Positions 25,230 to 35,517 of a stretch of DNA of 64,000 nt are shown piece after piece. The notes under the pieces are model-generated. The model searched no databases and was not told the DNA's origin. It saw nothing but the letters and a program-made list of their open reading frames with translations. Every line of letters begins with the position of its first letter. Positions within the stretch are counted from its first letter, which is position 1. The position numbers and the translations under genes were made by a program. The stretch is taken from the NCBI GenBank assembly GCA_038501625.1, contig JAZAYU010000123.1, positions 1,488,001 through 1,552,000 of the forward strand, read 5' to 3'. Source of the DNA: Corbicula japonica (taxonomy: Eukaryota > Mollusca > Bivalvia > Venerida > Cyrenidae).

Positions 25230-25911
25230 GGCGTCGCAAAAATTGCATATGGCGAAAACTAGCTAAAATTTCAAAAATGAATTTTAGGGAAAATAGTTAT
25301 TGCTGCCTAGATTATAGTAAAGGAATGTATTTAGCTAAGGATGTAGTTAATGATTGCAAGCTCAATTTTGTCTAATTCATGTTCTAATTATCAAGCACAT
25401 ACTAAAACAAAAGAAAAACCGTTTGCATGAGAACTCTGTAATTCATGGACAATATACCAAACCAACTCATACCAGAAATGAGTATATGCTTGTCTACAAT
25501 GTTTAGTGCCAATTCATTGAAATAATGTTGTGGTTTTAAAGAAATTCAAGGAAAACTTACTTCCCGGTTCAAACCGAAAGAAGAAATCTATATAAATCTA
25601 CTTTCGGTTTGAACCAGGAAGTAAGTTTACCTTGAATAAACATTGTAGACCAGCATATACTTATTTCTGATATGAATCGCTTTGGTATATTGTACATGAA
25701 TTTCAGAGTTCTTACGCAAATGGTTTTTCTTTTGTTTTAGTATGTGCTTGGTAATAAGAAAATGAATAAGACTTAATTGAGCTTGCAAACATTAACTACA
25801 TCCATAGCTAAAAGCATTCTTTACTAAAATCTAGGTTGCAATAAGTATTTCCCCCAAAATTCATTTTTGAAATTTTAGCCAGTTTTCGCCATTTGCAATG
25901 TTTGCGACCTC
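25230..25911. mobile_element. 682 bp foldback element inserted at TTAA in LINE ORF1
   Basis: Nearly the whole element is one inverted repeat with a loop of about 20 bp at 25582-25600. Left end GGCGTCGCAAAAATTGCA; right end, reverse-complemented, GAGGTCGCAAACATTGCA. The left arm has about 40 extra bases near 25505-25545. TTAA flanks both ends (25226-25229 and 25912-25915). Removing the element and one TTAA rejoins the LINE ORF1 in frame as EKLKSTDEK. There is no coding potential. A piggyBac-type mobiliser is inferred from the TTAA duplication. Confidence 0.85.
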
Positions 25912-26337
25912 TTAAGTTTCTCCGTAAAAATCTGTTGATGGTTTTCTAGTGTTTGTACTTGTCTAGTAATGTTATTTATTGTCCTATCTGCATCTGTAGT
26001 ATTAGCAGTGATTTCGTCACACATATCGCTGTATTGTTTTATTGTTTCGTCGTAGTCCTTGACCTTTGTTTTTATGTCGCACATCTCAGAGTTTAGTTTC
26101 TCAATGCGTTTATTTGTTTTTTCAATTTCGTGCTGTAACATTGTAATTTGTTGAAACTCTTTCTCAATCTGAAAACATGTTTAGCGAATTGTTTGTCAAA
26201 CAAACAAACAAATGCATGCATTTTGAAATGAAATTCTTACAGACGTCATATTGCTTCCAGTAAGATCATGGCAACGCTGGAGCAAAAGTTACAATTATAA
26301 CAACAATACAATTATTACTATTTTTATAATAATATTT

Positions 26338-26347
26338 AATAATAATA

Positions 26348-26392
<45 letters not shown>
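26338..26392. repeat. ATT trinucleotide microsatellite
   Basis: An uninterrupted run of about 16 ATT units next to the 5' end of the minus-strand LINE. Confidence 0.95.
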
Positions 26393-26404
26393 TTATGCAT
26401 CCTA

Positions 26405-26530
26405 ACTACATAATACGTAGTATCAATATCATGTAACGGCTCACAGAACGTTATCAAAATGTCATATTTAGAGATGAGCCTATAATAAGACATTTTGATA
26501 ACGTTCTGTGAGGCGTTACATAATATTGTA
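26405..26530. repeat. Short hairpin repeat
   Basis: CAGAACGTTATCAAAATGTC at 26443 is mirrored by GACATTTTGATAACGTTCTG at 26490, with GTAAC/GTTAC at the outer ends. This gives arms of about 35 bp around a 25 bp loop. It lies just upstream of the linker exon at 26559. Confidence 0.75.
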
Positions 26531-26558
26531 TTGAAGCTTTTTGCTGATGTTATCACAG

Positions 26559-26648
26559 AATGTGGAGAAATAACGACCATAAAGATTGAATCAACTACAA
26601 ATGAACAATTTGTTACAACCACTAGTGCTGATCACATAAAGTCGCAAG
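26559..26648 (+). CDS. Ser/Thr-rich linker exon between IgGFc and Ly6 domains
   Basis: A 90 bp exon bounded by TGATGTTATCACAG and a GTTTGT donor, symmetric in phase 1-1. It reads CGEITTIKIESTTNEQFVTT and then TSADHIKSQ. The preceding IgGFc exon ends in phase 1 and the next exon begins in phase 1, so the frame is kept. The many Thr/Ser residues suit an extracellular, possibly O-glycosylated stalk. The domain is not recognised; phase fit and position are the main support. Confidence 0.6.
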
Positions 26649-26860
26649 GTTTGTTTCTTTTACCCATGCATTTAGACAAACAGGTATTACTATAGTGTTG
26701 ATGGTCAGAAACTATTTTTTTCGAAAAAGTCGGACAGGTAAAACGATTTTTTTCGAACGGCACATTTTCGTGTTACATAGAAGAACCTAAAAATTACAAA
26801 TGAGGCGTCCTTATTTACCTGCGTTACTACACCACGCCAGAGCTTCAATGGATTGCCTTT

Positions 26861-26945
26861 TTCTGAAATTCAAAACAAAATGGCGAAAGACGATAATATG
26901 TGGGTTGCCGGGGAAGGATTTTAAAGCACGTGACTTAATATACAT
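26861..26945. repeat. Diverged fragment of the 44-45 kb palindrome family
   Basis: It contains GAAATTCAAAACAAAATGGC, then GACGATAAT and AAAGCACGTG, matching the order at 45375-45440 and, inverted, at 44205-44285. It is the only copy of this family that I recognise elsewhere in the window. Confidence 0.6.
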
Positions 26946-27274
26946 TTTAATATACAAGCATAGCGAAATAAGCTATGAAAATGGCTAATGTTTCATTAAT
27001 ATTTTTATTATAAAAATATTATGATTGTAATATAGTTTCTGTATCTTTCAGCAGATTGAAGTTAAGATGCGATATTGATGTCAATAGACGTTGTGTACTG
27101 ATTAATACAACAGGTCTGTGAATGTTCAAGTAAAAACTGTAAAAACTTTTATCACCTGCTTTGAAATAGATCAATGAAGAAAATGTATACTTATGAATTA
27201 CAACGGGCACGATGTACGGGTTCGCGTATAGCAGTGTCTTCGAGAGAGAAATTGTCTTGTTTATTTGACTTCAG

Positions 27275-30200
27275 GAAATGGGACATGGTGCATGGACTGT
27301 GATAATATGCCGCTTCTTGAACTTTGTGACCAAGTTGTAAAATGTCACAATGATGAGGTAAGTGTTGGTATACGACAAGTTACGTTTTCGATTTTAACCG
27401 AATCAGTATTTGTTGCAAAAGGTTCGAAATATAGAATTCCATCAGACATCGACTTTAATACCTGTCGCGCGGAAATTGCAGAGTCTTTAAACTCTTCTTG
27501 CAAAAATTGTGTAAACGAGAACATGCTGAGCCTAATGCTCTTTCAAACTGGAAAAAACAAAAATTCAAAATAATTGAGACTCGTATATCCTTCTAAAAAA
27601 GAAACATAGCTTTATGACCACCTCGACCTCGTTTTAACTTTCGTCATTTGAAAAAGGGTATTCAAGATTTTCACAACAGATTTGTTTTAACACCTGCTGA
27701 TAGGGCTGCAAATAATGTAATTATAGTGTGATGTACACACTATATATTAATCCTCAAACTGAAGAGCTTAATAGCACTAATGCTTATTCACTGACCTTTT
27801 CATCTGAAAGTGATATTGTTAATACACACACTTTAAAATTACAAAATTCAGAATCAGTGTTGAGCCGAAAAAAAGACAAAGTACCTACTATGTATTGGTT
27901 GCCTAAAAGGCACAACACACCGTACAAAGCAAGATTTATTGCAAACTCTATTTCTTGTACTACAACAAAAATATCCGTGCTCTTAACATCTTGTCTTACA
28001 GCTATAAAAAACATGTTGCTGATCTGTTTTAATACTGTTATGAAAGAGACTTTTATTTTATCTCTTTCTACCGAACATCAAGAAGATATTATTACAGCTT
28101 TTAATAACACCTCAAGATACCTTGATGATTTATTAATATAGATAATAACCATTTTCCATCACTGATTAACAAGATTTATCGTAAAGAACTACAGATTAAT
28201 AAAGCGAACACTTCAAAAAAGCAAACAAACTTTCTTGATCTAAATTTGTCTACTAAATTTATGATAAAAGAGATGATTTTAATTTTAATATAGTAAATTT
28301 TCCGTTTTTAGACGGCGATGTTCCTCGTGCAACATCTTACGGGGTTTATATTTCACAGCTTGTTCGCTTTTCAAGAGCTTGCAACGATGTAAATGATTTC
28401 AATGAACGTAATCTGTGCATTACAGAAAAACTTTTAAAACAGGGTTGTCGGTATCACAAATCAAGGAAAACATTTTGCAAGTTTTATCGCCGATACCCAG
28501 ATCTAATACATAAATACAGATGCAGTTTAAAATCACTATTGCAACAAAGTATTTCAGAGCCGGTGTTTTATGGAGATTTAATTTACAAACTTAAGAAGAT
28601 AAAGGGCAATGTTAATTTCTCTCGGTTATTTGTAAAAACCATCTGTAAATTAAAAACGAAAGGTTACCAACATGATATTTTACAGAGCTCTGTACTACAT
28701 AGGCCTGGTGATTAACCTATCTACAGTTGATCATTATGCTTACCTCTTTGGTTGCACGACAGTGGCAGGGGTTTAAGAGTTTATTAAGGTTTATGGGGAA
28801 ATTTTTTCTTAAAAGAACCTAAAAGCTCGATTCGTTACTTTTATTCCTGTCATCGTGTTCTTGCTGATTTTACCCCAGGAGCTCTGGTCTCTGTAGGATC
28901 GTTGAGTACCTACCCTTTGGCTTTGCAATGCTATTAGCTTATTATGTTTTTTATGTTTGTGTGCTTTTACATGCAACATTGTTGAGCCGATGGGTGGGTT
29001 GGAGTTATTTTACCAAGACAACATGTGCTTGTTTTGTGATACGAGAACCTGTTTGGGCAAGGGTGAGGTTGGTGAACCCTAGAACCTGGTTTAAACCCCC
29101 AGTGGCAAATTGTTTTGCCACTGACCGTTCCAAGGCGGTATCCCCAAAGGTTCTCTTCTTCGTTAATTGTTTGTGGCGTTCTATTTGAATTGACTAACTT
29201 ATATAAAACATGCTCTCTCTCTTCCTCTCTCCTTTTTCGCTGCGTGAGGAGGCTGTGTTTTTTTTTAGTGTGGCGATTCCTGATATGCATATATTACTTT
29301 TTTGCAAACCTAGGTTCCGAGTGTTTCATAATGAGCTGTTTCCATTTAAATAGGCAATCTTTATTTATTTTTCGTTAGATGCTTATTGGATGTCAACGAA
29401 AACTGCAAGCTATTTGATGCTATAACATCGTTAATAACATCACTTGAATTTGAAGCGCTTCTACGAGAGTTACTAGAATTTAGTAGATGACTTTTTGGTG
29501 ACAGAAAATTGAATATCATGACTTATCTTATTGAAAAGTGACAGTGATGCTAATCCCAAACACTTATGCGTAAAAGAAATAAACTGCAACAAAATGTTAT
29601 TGTAATGAATCTACCAATATAGATAACCGATTATTGAAATTGAAAGTGTTTGTTAACATTGAATTATTATTAAATTTATAAAATTACATCCCTTTTACCT
29701 AAATTAATAATTAACAGTGATGTGTATTAAAACGAGCCATGAGCTTCGTTGCAGATTTTATTATTTATAACTATTACATTATTTTTGTAAACCATAACTA
29801 ATTACTATATTAAGAATGTAACGGATTAAAAAAAATCATAAATATTGAGACATGTACCTTTAATTAAAAATGTTGGCGGAGGGATTTTTTTTTAGTAAAA
29901 CAAACCATTTACTAACACAAGCCATATTTTCATTATTTTCACCAGTATTGCAATTCTATTTTTTACTTTGGATATGTTGATAATATTATATGTGCTCTAG
30001 TTATTTACCTTATAAAGAATTTCCTTAAAACGTGCATGAGAGTTTGGCGTTTTACATGTTGCCATCTATAAAAGTTTACACGCATTTAAAATTACTTTTA
30101 ATTACTTTGACATTGACCTTTGAAATATAAACCTCTAAACTAATTGTAGATATTTACATGTACCACTTGTAACCAATTGTTACCAACTATCCTACCAAAT

Positions 30201-31981
30201 TTAGAAAAGCGTTCTCTATTTGTTATTTGAGACAAAGTTGTGCATTAAAGGTTACAGAGACCTTTGATCTGTTAACCTCAAAATCAACAGGAGTCATCTA
30301 CCTGTCTTGCAAATCGTTAACACTAGTCCTCAGAATTCTTTATCTAACTATCGGATATTGTGCTCACACTAGAAGTCACCATGGCCTTGGCCTTTGACAG
30401 TTTGACCACAAAATCCATAAGAGTTATCTACTTTCCTTGAAAATAATCTTCCATGTTTATAGACACATAGCCTTACCCTTCTCTAAATATTGACATGGTA
30501 CTGTTTGGTCTACCAAAAGAAAATCTGCTATTTAAAGATAATCTTCAACGTCAATTGAGGATCATCTGCATATAGACACATATTAACACAGACATGTTTT
30601 AATGAAATATAACTTGCCAGTTACAAGATAAGTCTGGCTTTATGGAATATAAATGAGTTGCAAAAGACGATAATTCGTCTCTACATTGTTGGATTTGACC
30701 ATGACCATTCCTCTATCCTAATATACAATCATGAAAATAAAAACAAAATCAGCATCCCGTGCCAAGCAGATATGACACTGGACGGACGGATGAATAGACG
30801 GACGGATGAACGAGGCAAAAACAGTATTCCTCCGCTTTCGGTAGGATAAAAATGATCTAAGGAGAGAACAAGTAGAAAGCGTGTTTTCCCTTCTATTTCT
30901 CGGGAAGGTTCATCGCGTTTAGTTACAGAATATTTTATGGCTTGCAATCTCTTTCGACAGAGTGTCACTTGTCGTGTTTCAGGTATGCTTTGTTCTGTCC
31001 TACACAAAGGGCCAGCATGTTACTTACTTCCGGTCGGGATGCATGGCGAAATCTGTAAGATTTATGCTAACTATTCCTATGATAGTTTTCTTATTAGCTG
31101 AGTTATTTTATCGTAGCATATGATACCTTTTTCCGTCACGGTATGCTTTAAATCGTTTTGCTTTTAATACTCATTCGGTAATAGCATACAAGGTATATAC
31201 TTAACTTAATTTACCTATTCTTACTCGTTTACAATCTGTTTGTTTGGATCCTTTATCAGTAACAAACATTATGAATAATATATGATAAACATTACCTTCT
31301 GCTTTTTAAATTTTGTTCTCTGTGATACGCAGGATTTATATTTTCTGATTCCCTATCAGAAGTCTATATTGTTCTGTTCTTGTCATTCTATTCACATTCA
31401 TTTATCAAAGGACCATAGACCGTTGATCATGGAGTGTTGTTAATCTAAAAATACCACCTCGAAAATTCCACCGTCATATGCACACATTCGTTTGGAATTG
31501 ATTATATTTATATTGTGTACTTGTGTAAATAAAAAGTTGCGCTCGATCAATTCGAGGTATTGATATGCATTTGAATTTCTATCCATATACAGGCTTTATT
31601 CAAACCGAGCCTGCGATTTTTCATATTTGCCGTGTTTGTTGGCTTTTTCATCTGTTGTCATATATAATGTACGTATTGATTACTGAAGGCCGACCCTAAC
31701 AAAACATTTCTCGACCAATACTAAGTTTTAAACGTCTTAAAACTCATAAAAAGAATATGGCATTGTCACTTTTGTAAAACGTTTGGCTGTTAAAACTTAT
31801 TTAAAGTTGCTTACCTGTCAAGAGACTGACCAGCTATCGATAAGATATTATATGACTGCTTATATTTAAAACAGTCATTGCCTACATGTATTTTAGAAAT
31901 GCGACATTATTGATGAGCGGGTCAGCTGTCAAACATGTTGTGAACATGACTTCTGCAATACTGCCGGATGTGGAGATTTAG
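27275..31981 (+). CDS. Ly6/uPAR domain 1 (three exons)
   Basis: Exons 27275-27357, 30983-31054 and 31897-31981, with phases 1-0, 0-0 and 0-1; all have AG acceptors and GT donors (GTAAGT, GTAAGA, GTCTGA). Spliced, they encode 80 codons with 12 cysteines: TWCMDCDNMPLLELCDQVVK, then CHNDE, VCFVLSYTKGQHVTYFRSGC, and SCQTCCEHDFCNTAGC. The closing CC....FCN and the C..C...C..V..C...E.C spacing are the signature of the Ly6/uPAR three-finger fold, an extracellular disulphide-rich module. The last intron phase matches Ly6 block 2. The first intron hosts an RT element at 27400-29305. I found no stop or frameshift in these exons. Confidence 0.85.
27400..29305 (+). pseudogene. RT element remnant (Penelope-like?) in an intron
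   Basis: SVFVAKGSKYRIPSDIDFNT (27408-27470) is the N-terminal conserved block. VPTMYWLPKRHNTPYKARFI (27880-27940) and NTSRYLDDLLI (28105-28140) are RT motifs, the latter bearing the catalytic Asp pair. FPFLDGDVPRATSYGVYISQ (28300-28360) and FCKFYRRYPDLIHKYRCSLK follow, and then a 3' region ending TTCCTGATATGCATATATTA at 29305. Much of the central palm domain is missing and several stops are present. It is the same family as 14276-18241 and 32450-33240. Confidence 0.75.
29306..30982. other. Intronic DNA, no gene seen
   Basis: No supported exon or RNA gene before the Ly6 exon at 30983. A degenerate GGACGGACGGATGAA run lies at 30781-30820. Several 'TTGACCTTTGA' words occur at 30110-30400 without forming an array. 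Confidence 0.4.
31575..31660 (+). repeat. Repeat family A fragment
   Basis: TTCAAACCGAGCCTGCGATT followed by TTTCATATTTGCCGTG matches the reverse complement of the 6790-6970 copy's start. Only the end of the element is present. A further trace lies at 32110-32165. Confidence 0.6.
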
Positions 31982-32449
31982 GTCTGATAAGTAATACGTG
32001 TTTAGTATATTTATGTAATACTATGTTTACAGTTTAAACCATTTAACACATCAAAATAATATTTTTTATTTAGGGGCTATTAATATACATTTTAATTACT
32101 ACCCATTGCCATGCTCTGCAATATTTTGATATTTGTCATTTACGGTGGAATTCAAAGTTCCTGTTCCATCTATTGAAAAGTTTTTATTTAAAAAAAACCG
32201 GTTTGATTACATGTAAGAAGTGTGCCTCTTAAAATACGCTCCAAAACGGGCAAACGTATATGATTTATCTACATGCATTTCCCCGTATATGGTAAATGAC
32301 TAAATTATAAATTTTAAAGCCCTTTGCTTCTTTCAAATTCTTTTAAAAGGATTAGATAATTATAAAATAATTAAATACCTTAACTGATACCAGTTACGCA
32401 CACTTAAAATTTTAAAATTACCATTTTTACGCTGCTCAAAATCATTGAA

Positions 32450-33240
32450 GGGGTACAAATATGTTATAAATTGCCAACCATACTACATATTCTTTGCATA
32501 ACAGAAAAACTTTTAAAACAGGGTTATCGTTATCATAAATTAAATACAATCTTTTGCAAGTTCTATCGCCGATACCCAGATTTAAATAAAAAATTCTAGT
32601 ACAGTTTAAAATCACTATTGCAACAAAGTATTTCACAGCCAGTTTTGTATGGAGATTTAATTTGTTATGTTCAACTTATGGAAATAAAATGCAATGTTAA
32701 TTTCTCCACTTTATTTCGTAAAACAACATCCGCTTATTCAAAAAGAAAGGTTACCAAAATGATATTCTACAGCGCTCTGCATTCCTGATGATTTACCCAT
32801 CTACAGTTGATCATTATGCTTACCTTTGTGGTTGCACGACGGTGGCAGGGGTTGAGTTTATGAAGGTTTATGGGAAAATCTCGTTAAAAGAACATAGAAG
32901 CTCGATGTGTTCCTTTTCTCCCTGTCATCGTGTTGTTGCTGAATTGACTCTAGGTGTTCTGGTCTTGGTCTCGGTGGGATCTTTGAGTACCCGCCCTTTT
33001 GACTTGCAATGCTTTAAGCTTCTTATGTTTTTTGTTTGTGTGCTGTTGCATGCAACATTGTTGAGGTGATGAGGGTGTTAGAGTTTTTTCTCGTAGACAA
33101 CTTGTACTTGTTTGTTCATATGAGAACCGGTCTGGGCAAGTTTGATGTTGGTGCACCCTAGAACCTGGTTTAAACTCTAGTGGCAAATTGTGTTGCCACG
33201 GACCGTTCTAAGGCGGTAACCCCAAGGGTTCTCTGTGGTT
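32450..33240 (+). mobile_element. 5'-truncated RT element copy
   Basis: Translation of 32495-32690 gives LCITEKLLKQGYRYHKL, FCKFYRRYPDLNKK and SLKSLLQQSISQPVLYGDLI, the C-terminal part of the RT element at 27400-29305. The shared 3' region follows (GTGGTTGCACGACGGTGGCA; GCATGCAACATTGTTGAGG; CACCCTAGAACCTGGTTTAA). A run of 14 C lies just beyond at 33262. Confidence 0.75.
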
Positions 33241-33374
33241 ATTGTTCACAAGGGAAATTGTTCCCCCCCCCCCCCAACCAAGAAAAATAAAAGATTGCGA
33301 CTATGCATACGTACAGTTCATTCACGATAGCACATTTGACAAAATGAATGTTTTAATGCAATTTAACTGTATCT

Positions 33375-34220
33375 GCTCTTATGGCAACAACCCAGCGGCG
33401 TCCTTTAGCAACTACTGATGTTGCACGGCTGGTGCAGGTGATCGAGAATGGATTAACGCAACGTTAGGTGGCCACCGTTTTAGACGTTTCTTGCAGCGCT
33501 ATGCCAGGTTCTGGAGTCGTTATCAAGAGACCAGGGAATTCACAACAAGTCCTGGGCAAGGTCGTCACAGCATTACAACACCTCGTCAGGATCGATACTG
33601 AGTACTTTGACCCTCGAAAATTGTCAGTGTGTACTGCTACTGGCATTGAAATTTACTTCCGATAAACTACAGGGGTGTGTGTGTCCACACAAACTGTCAT
33701 TCCAGGAAGTATTCTGGCGGTCCTGAGATATCGGAACCAATAGTTAGGCAATATCCTGGTGCAACAGATGAAACTTTTGTTTAGTGACCGATTATGATCG
33801 CGCACACAGTGCGAGAACCGCCCGAAACTTTGTTGATGAAGATATCGAAGTCATAGACTGGCCAGCGAGGTCTTCCGATCTCAACCCTATAGAGCATGTC
33901 TTGGACACGCTTTCTTGTATACTTTCTTTGCGTCTGAACCCCGTAAGAAACGTCCGTGAGCTTTTTCATGCTCTTGTAGCAGCTTCCGATCTTAACCCTT
34001 TAGAGCATGTCTTGGACTCGCTTGCTCGTAGACTTTCTTTGCGTCCGAACCCTGTGAGGAACGCCCGTAAGCTTTTTCATGCTCTTGTAGTAGAATGGGA
34101 TGCCATACCACAGGATGTGATCAGAGGTGTCATCAGGCGCATGTCCAAAAGATGCAGAGTTCCTAAACGCTCGAGAGGGAAATACCCCTTACTGACACTG
34201 AGTATGAAACTTTTGTTATG
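33375..34220 (+). pseudogene. Tc1-like transposase with an internal duplication
   Basis: 33375-33490 encodes MATTQRRPLATTDVARLVQV and IENGLTQR, the Tc1 N-terminal helix-turn-helix, ended by a TAG. 33784-34221 encodes AHSARTARNFVDEDIEVIDW, PARSSDLNPIEHVLDTL, then a second DLNPLEHVLDSLARRLSLRP and FHALVVEWDAIPQDVIRGVI. The D(L)NPIEH block carries the third catalytic position. It is present twice because about 120 bp (roughly 33868-33985) are tandemly duplicated in frame. The middle of the protein is missing. The transposase is dead. Confidence 0.8.
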
Positions 34221-34269
34221 ACTGAATATGCTTTTACAGACATTTATTGTTCTCCTGTAAGACTACCAT

Positions 34270-34880
34270 TACAGTGTCTTAAGTTAAATTCAATTTGATA
34301 GTGTTCATATCATGGACACCGTCTCTGTTCAGGAACTTGCCTATTGGCGATGAAAATGCCGATTTGTTCTTTGTTAAAAGAACGATTTTGTTATTTCTGT
34401 TAAAGATATTCAAAAATCTTCTGAACAGGTACGGTATTTTAAAGATTATATGGACGCTCCTTTAATTATTTTGAGCAGTGTATTAGGTACATTGTAGGTC
34501 AATAATAGGCCTTAGGAGCATGCTACTTCAGTGACATCCTTTACAAATACATACCTATATAAATAAGCCCTACTTGTTACAGGAAATTATTACATTGAAT
34601 GAATGCTCATTGACATACTGTCCGGTGATTGACTGCTAGATAGTCTCGGAAAGCCTACTTATCTACGTTGTCTGTTAGTGTAACTAACCATTACTTATAT
34701 AGCCCCGAACATCCTTCAGGTATTTATATCAGATTCTGATATTGTGCAATCGGATTGAATCCGGGTATCGTAGGGTTTGTCTGTTGTTTTATTTTCGAAA
34801 CAATCACCACCTTACAGCGATCATAATTTCTTTTAAAATTACCTTAGCTTTAAAAGCATATACCCGGTGATAATACAATG
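34270..34880. other. Intronic DNA, no gene seen
   Basis: No exon, array or element end was recognised between the Tc1 copy and the tandem repeat. Confidence 0.35.
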
Positions 34881-34904
34881 AATTTTGCTAGAAGCCCTTT
34901 TTTG

Positions 34905-35445
34905 TCGCCCTTTCGAAGAAAAGGCGAGACATAGGGATCGCTGTCCGTCCGTCGATCCGTCGGTCCGTCACGAAAACTTAACGTTGGCTATTTCTTAATA
35001 TTTCTTTATCAAACTTTCAAATAATATTGCTTATGACAACACGCTCGAGATGATGCCAAATTCTTAAGATAAAGGTCATATTTGATGGAGTTATTCCCCT
35101 TTTTGTACTTGGATTTTGTCGCGAAAACTTAACGTTGTCTATAACTTAGCCATTTCTTAATATTTCTCTATCATACTTTCAAATTATATTGCTTATGACA
35201 ACACGCTCGAGTTGATGACAAAGTCTTAAGGTCAAGGTCACATTTGATGTAGTTATGCCCCTTTTTGTACTTGGATTTAAACAATGTTTGCTATAACTTT
35301 GCCATTTCTTAATATTTCTTCATCACACTTTCAAATTATATTGTTTATGACAACACAGTCGTGATGATACTAAATTATGTAGGTCAAGGTCACATTTGAT
35401 GGAGTTATGCCCCTTTTTGTACTTGCACTTTTATTCCGACAAAGC
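34905..35445 (+). repeat. Three ~160 bp tandem units with a hairpin head
   Basis: Each unit has the blocks AACTTAACGTTG or AACAATGTTTGC, GCCATTTCTTAATATTTCT, CTTTCAAATTATATTG, TATGACAACAC, AAGGTCAAGGTCACATTTGA and ATGCCCCTTTTTGTACTTG. Units start near 34970, 35115 and 35275. The head holds CCTTTCGAAGAAAAGGCG, a short hairpin, then a GTCCGTCCGTCGATCC run. This is an interspersed element with an internal tandem core. Confidence 0.85.
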
Positions 35446-35517
35446 ACCAGAGGTCGACACAAGTGTTCAACTGAACACCCATCTAGTAAAGATATTTTAT
35501 TGCAAATATGGTTATAG

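Larger units (their letters stand above)
24280..26160 (-). pseudogene. LINE ORF1 (L1-like, coiled coil plus RNA-binding)
   Basis: Minus-strand 26141-25912 encodes a coiled coil (EKTNKRIEKLNSEMCDIKTK and following heptads). A foldback element interrupts it at 25911-25230. It resumes with STDEKIFDIQWRSMRDNLIF, then SGIPEA and ENCEEVVQNFLEREM, the RRM-like core of L1-type ORF1 proteins. A frameshift follows near 25000 and a basic C-terminal part (24891-24280) ends in a Thr-His run encoded by a GT/CA microsatellite. ORF1 proteins bind the element's RNA as a chaperone. This copy is broken. Confidence 0.8.

Noticed and set aside
26266..26622. Minus-strand frame with a long Ile run
   Set aside because: The run is the ATT microsatellite; nothing else in it looks coding.
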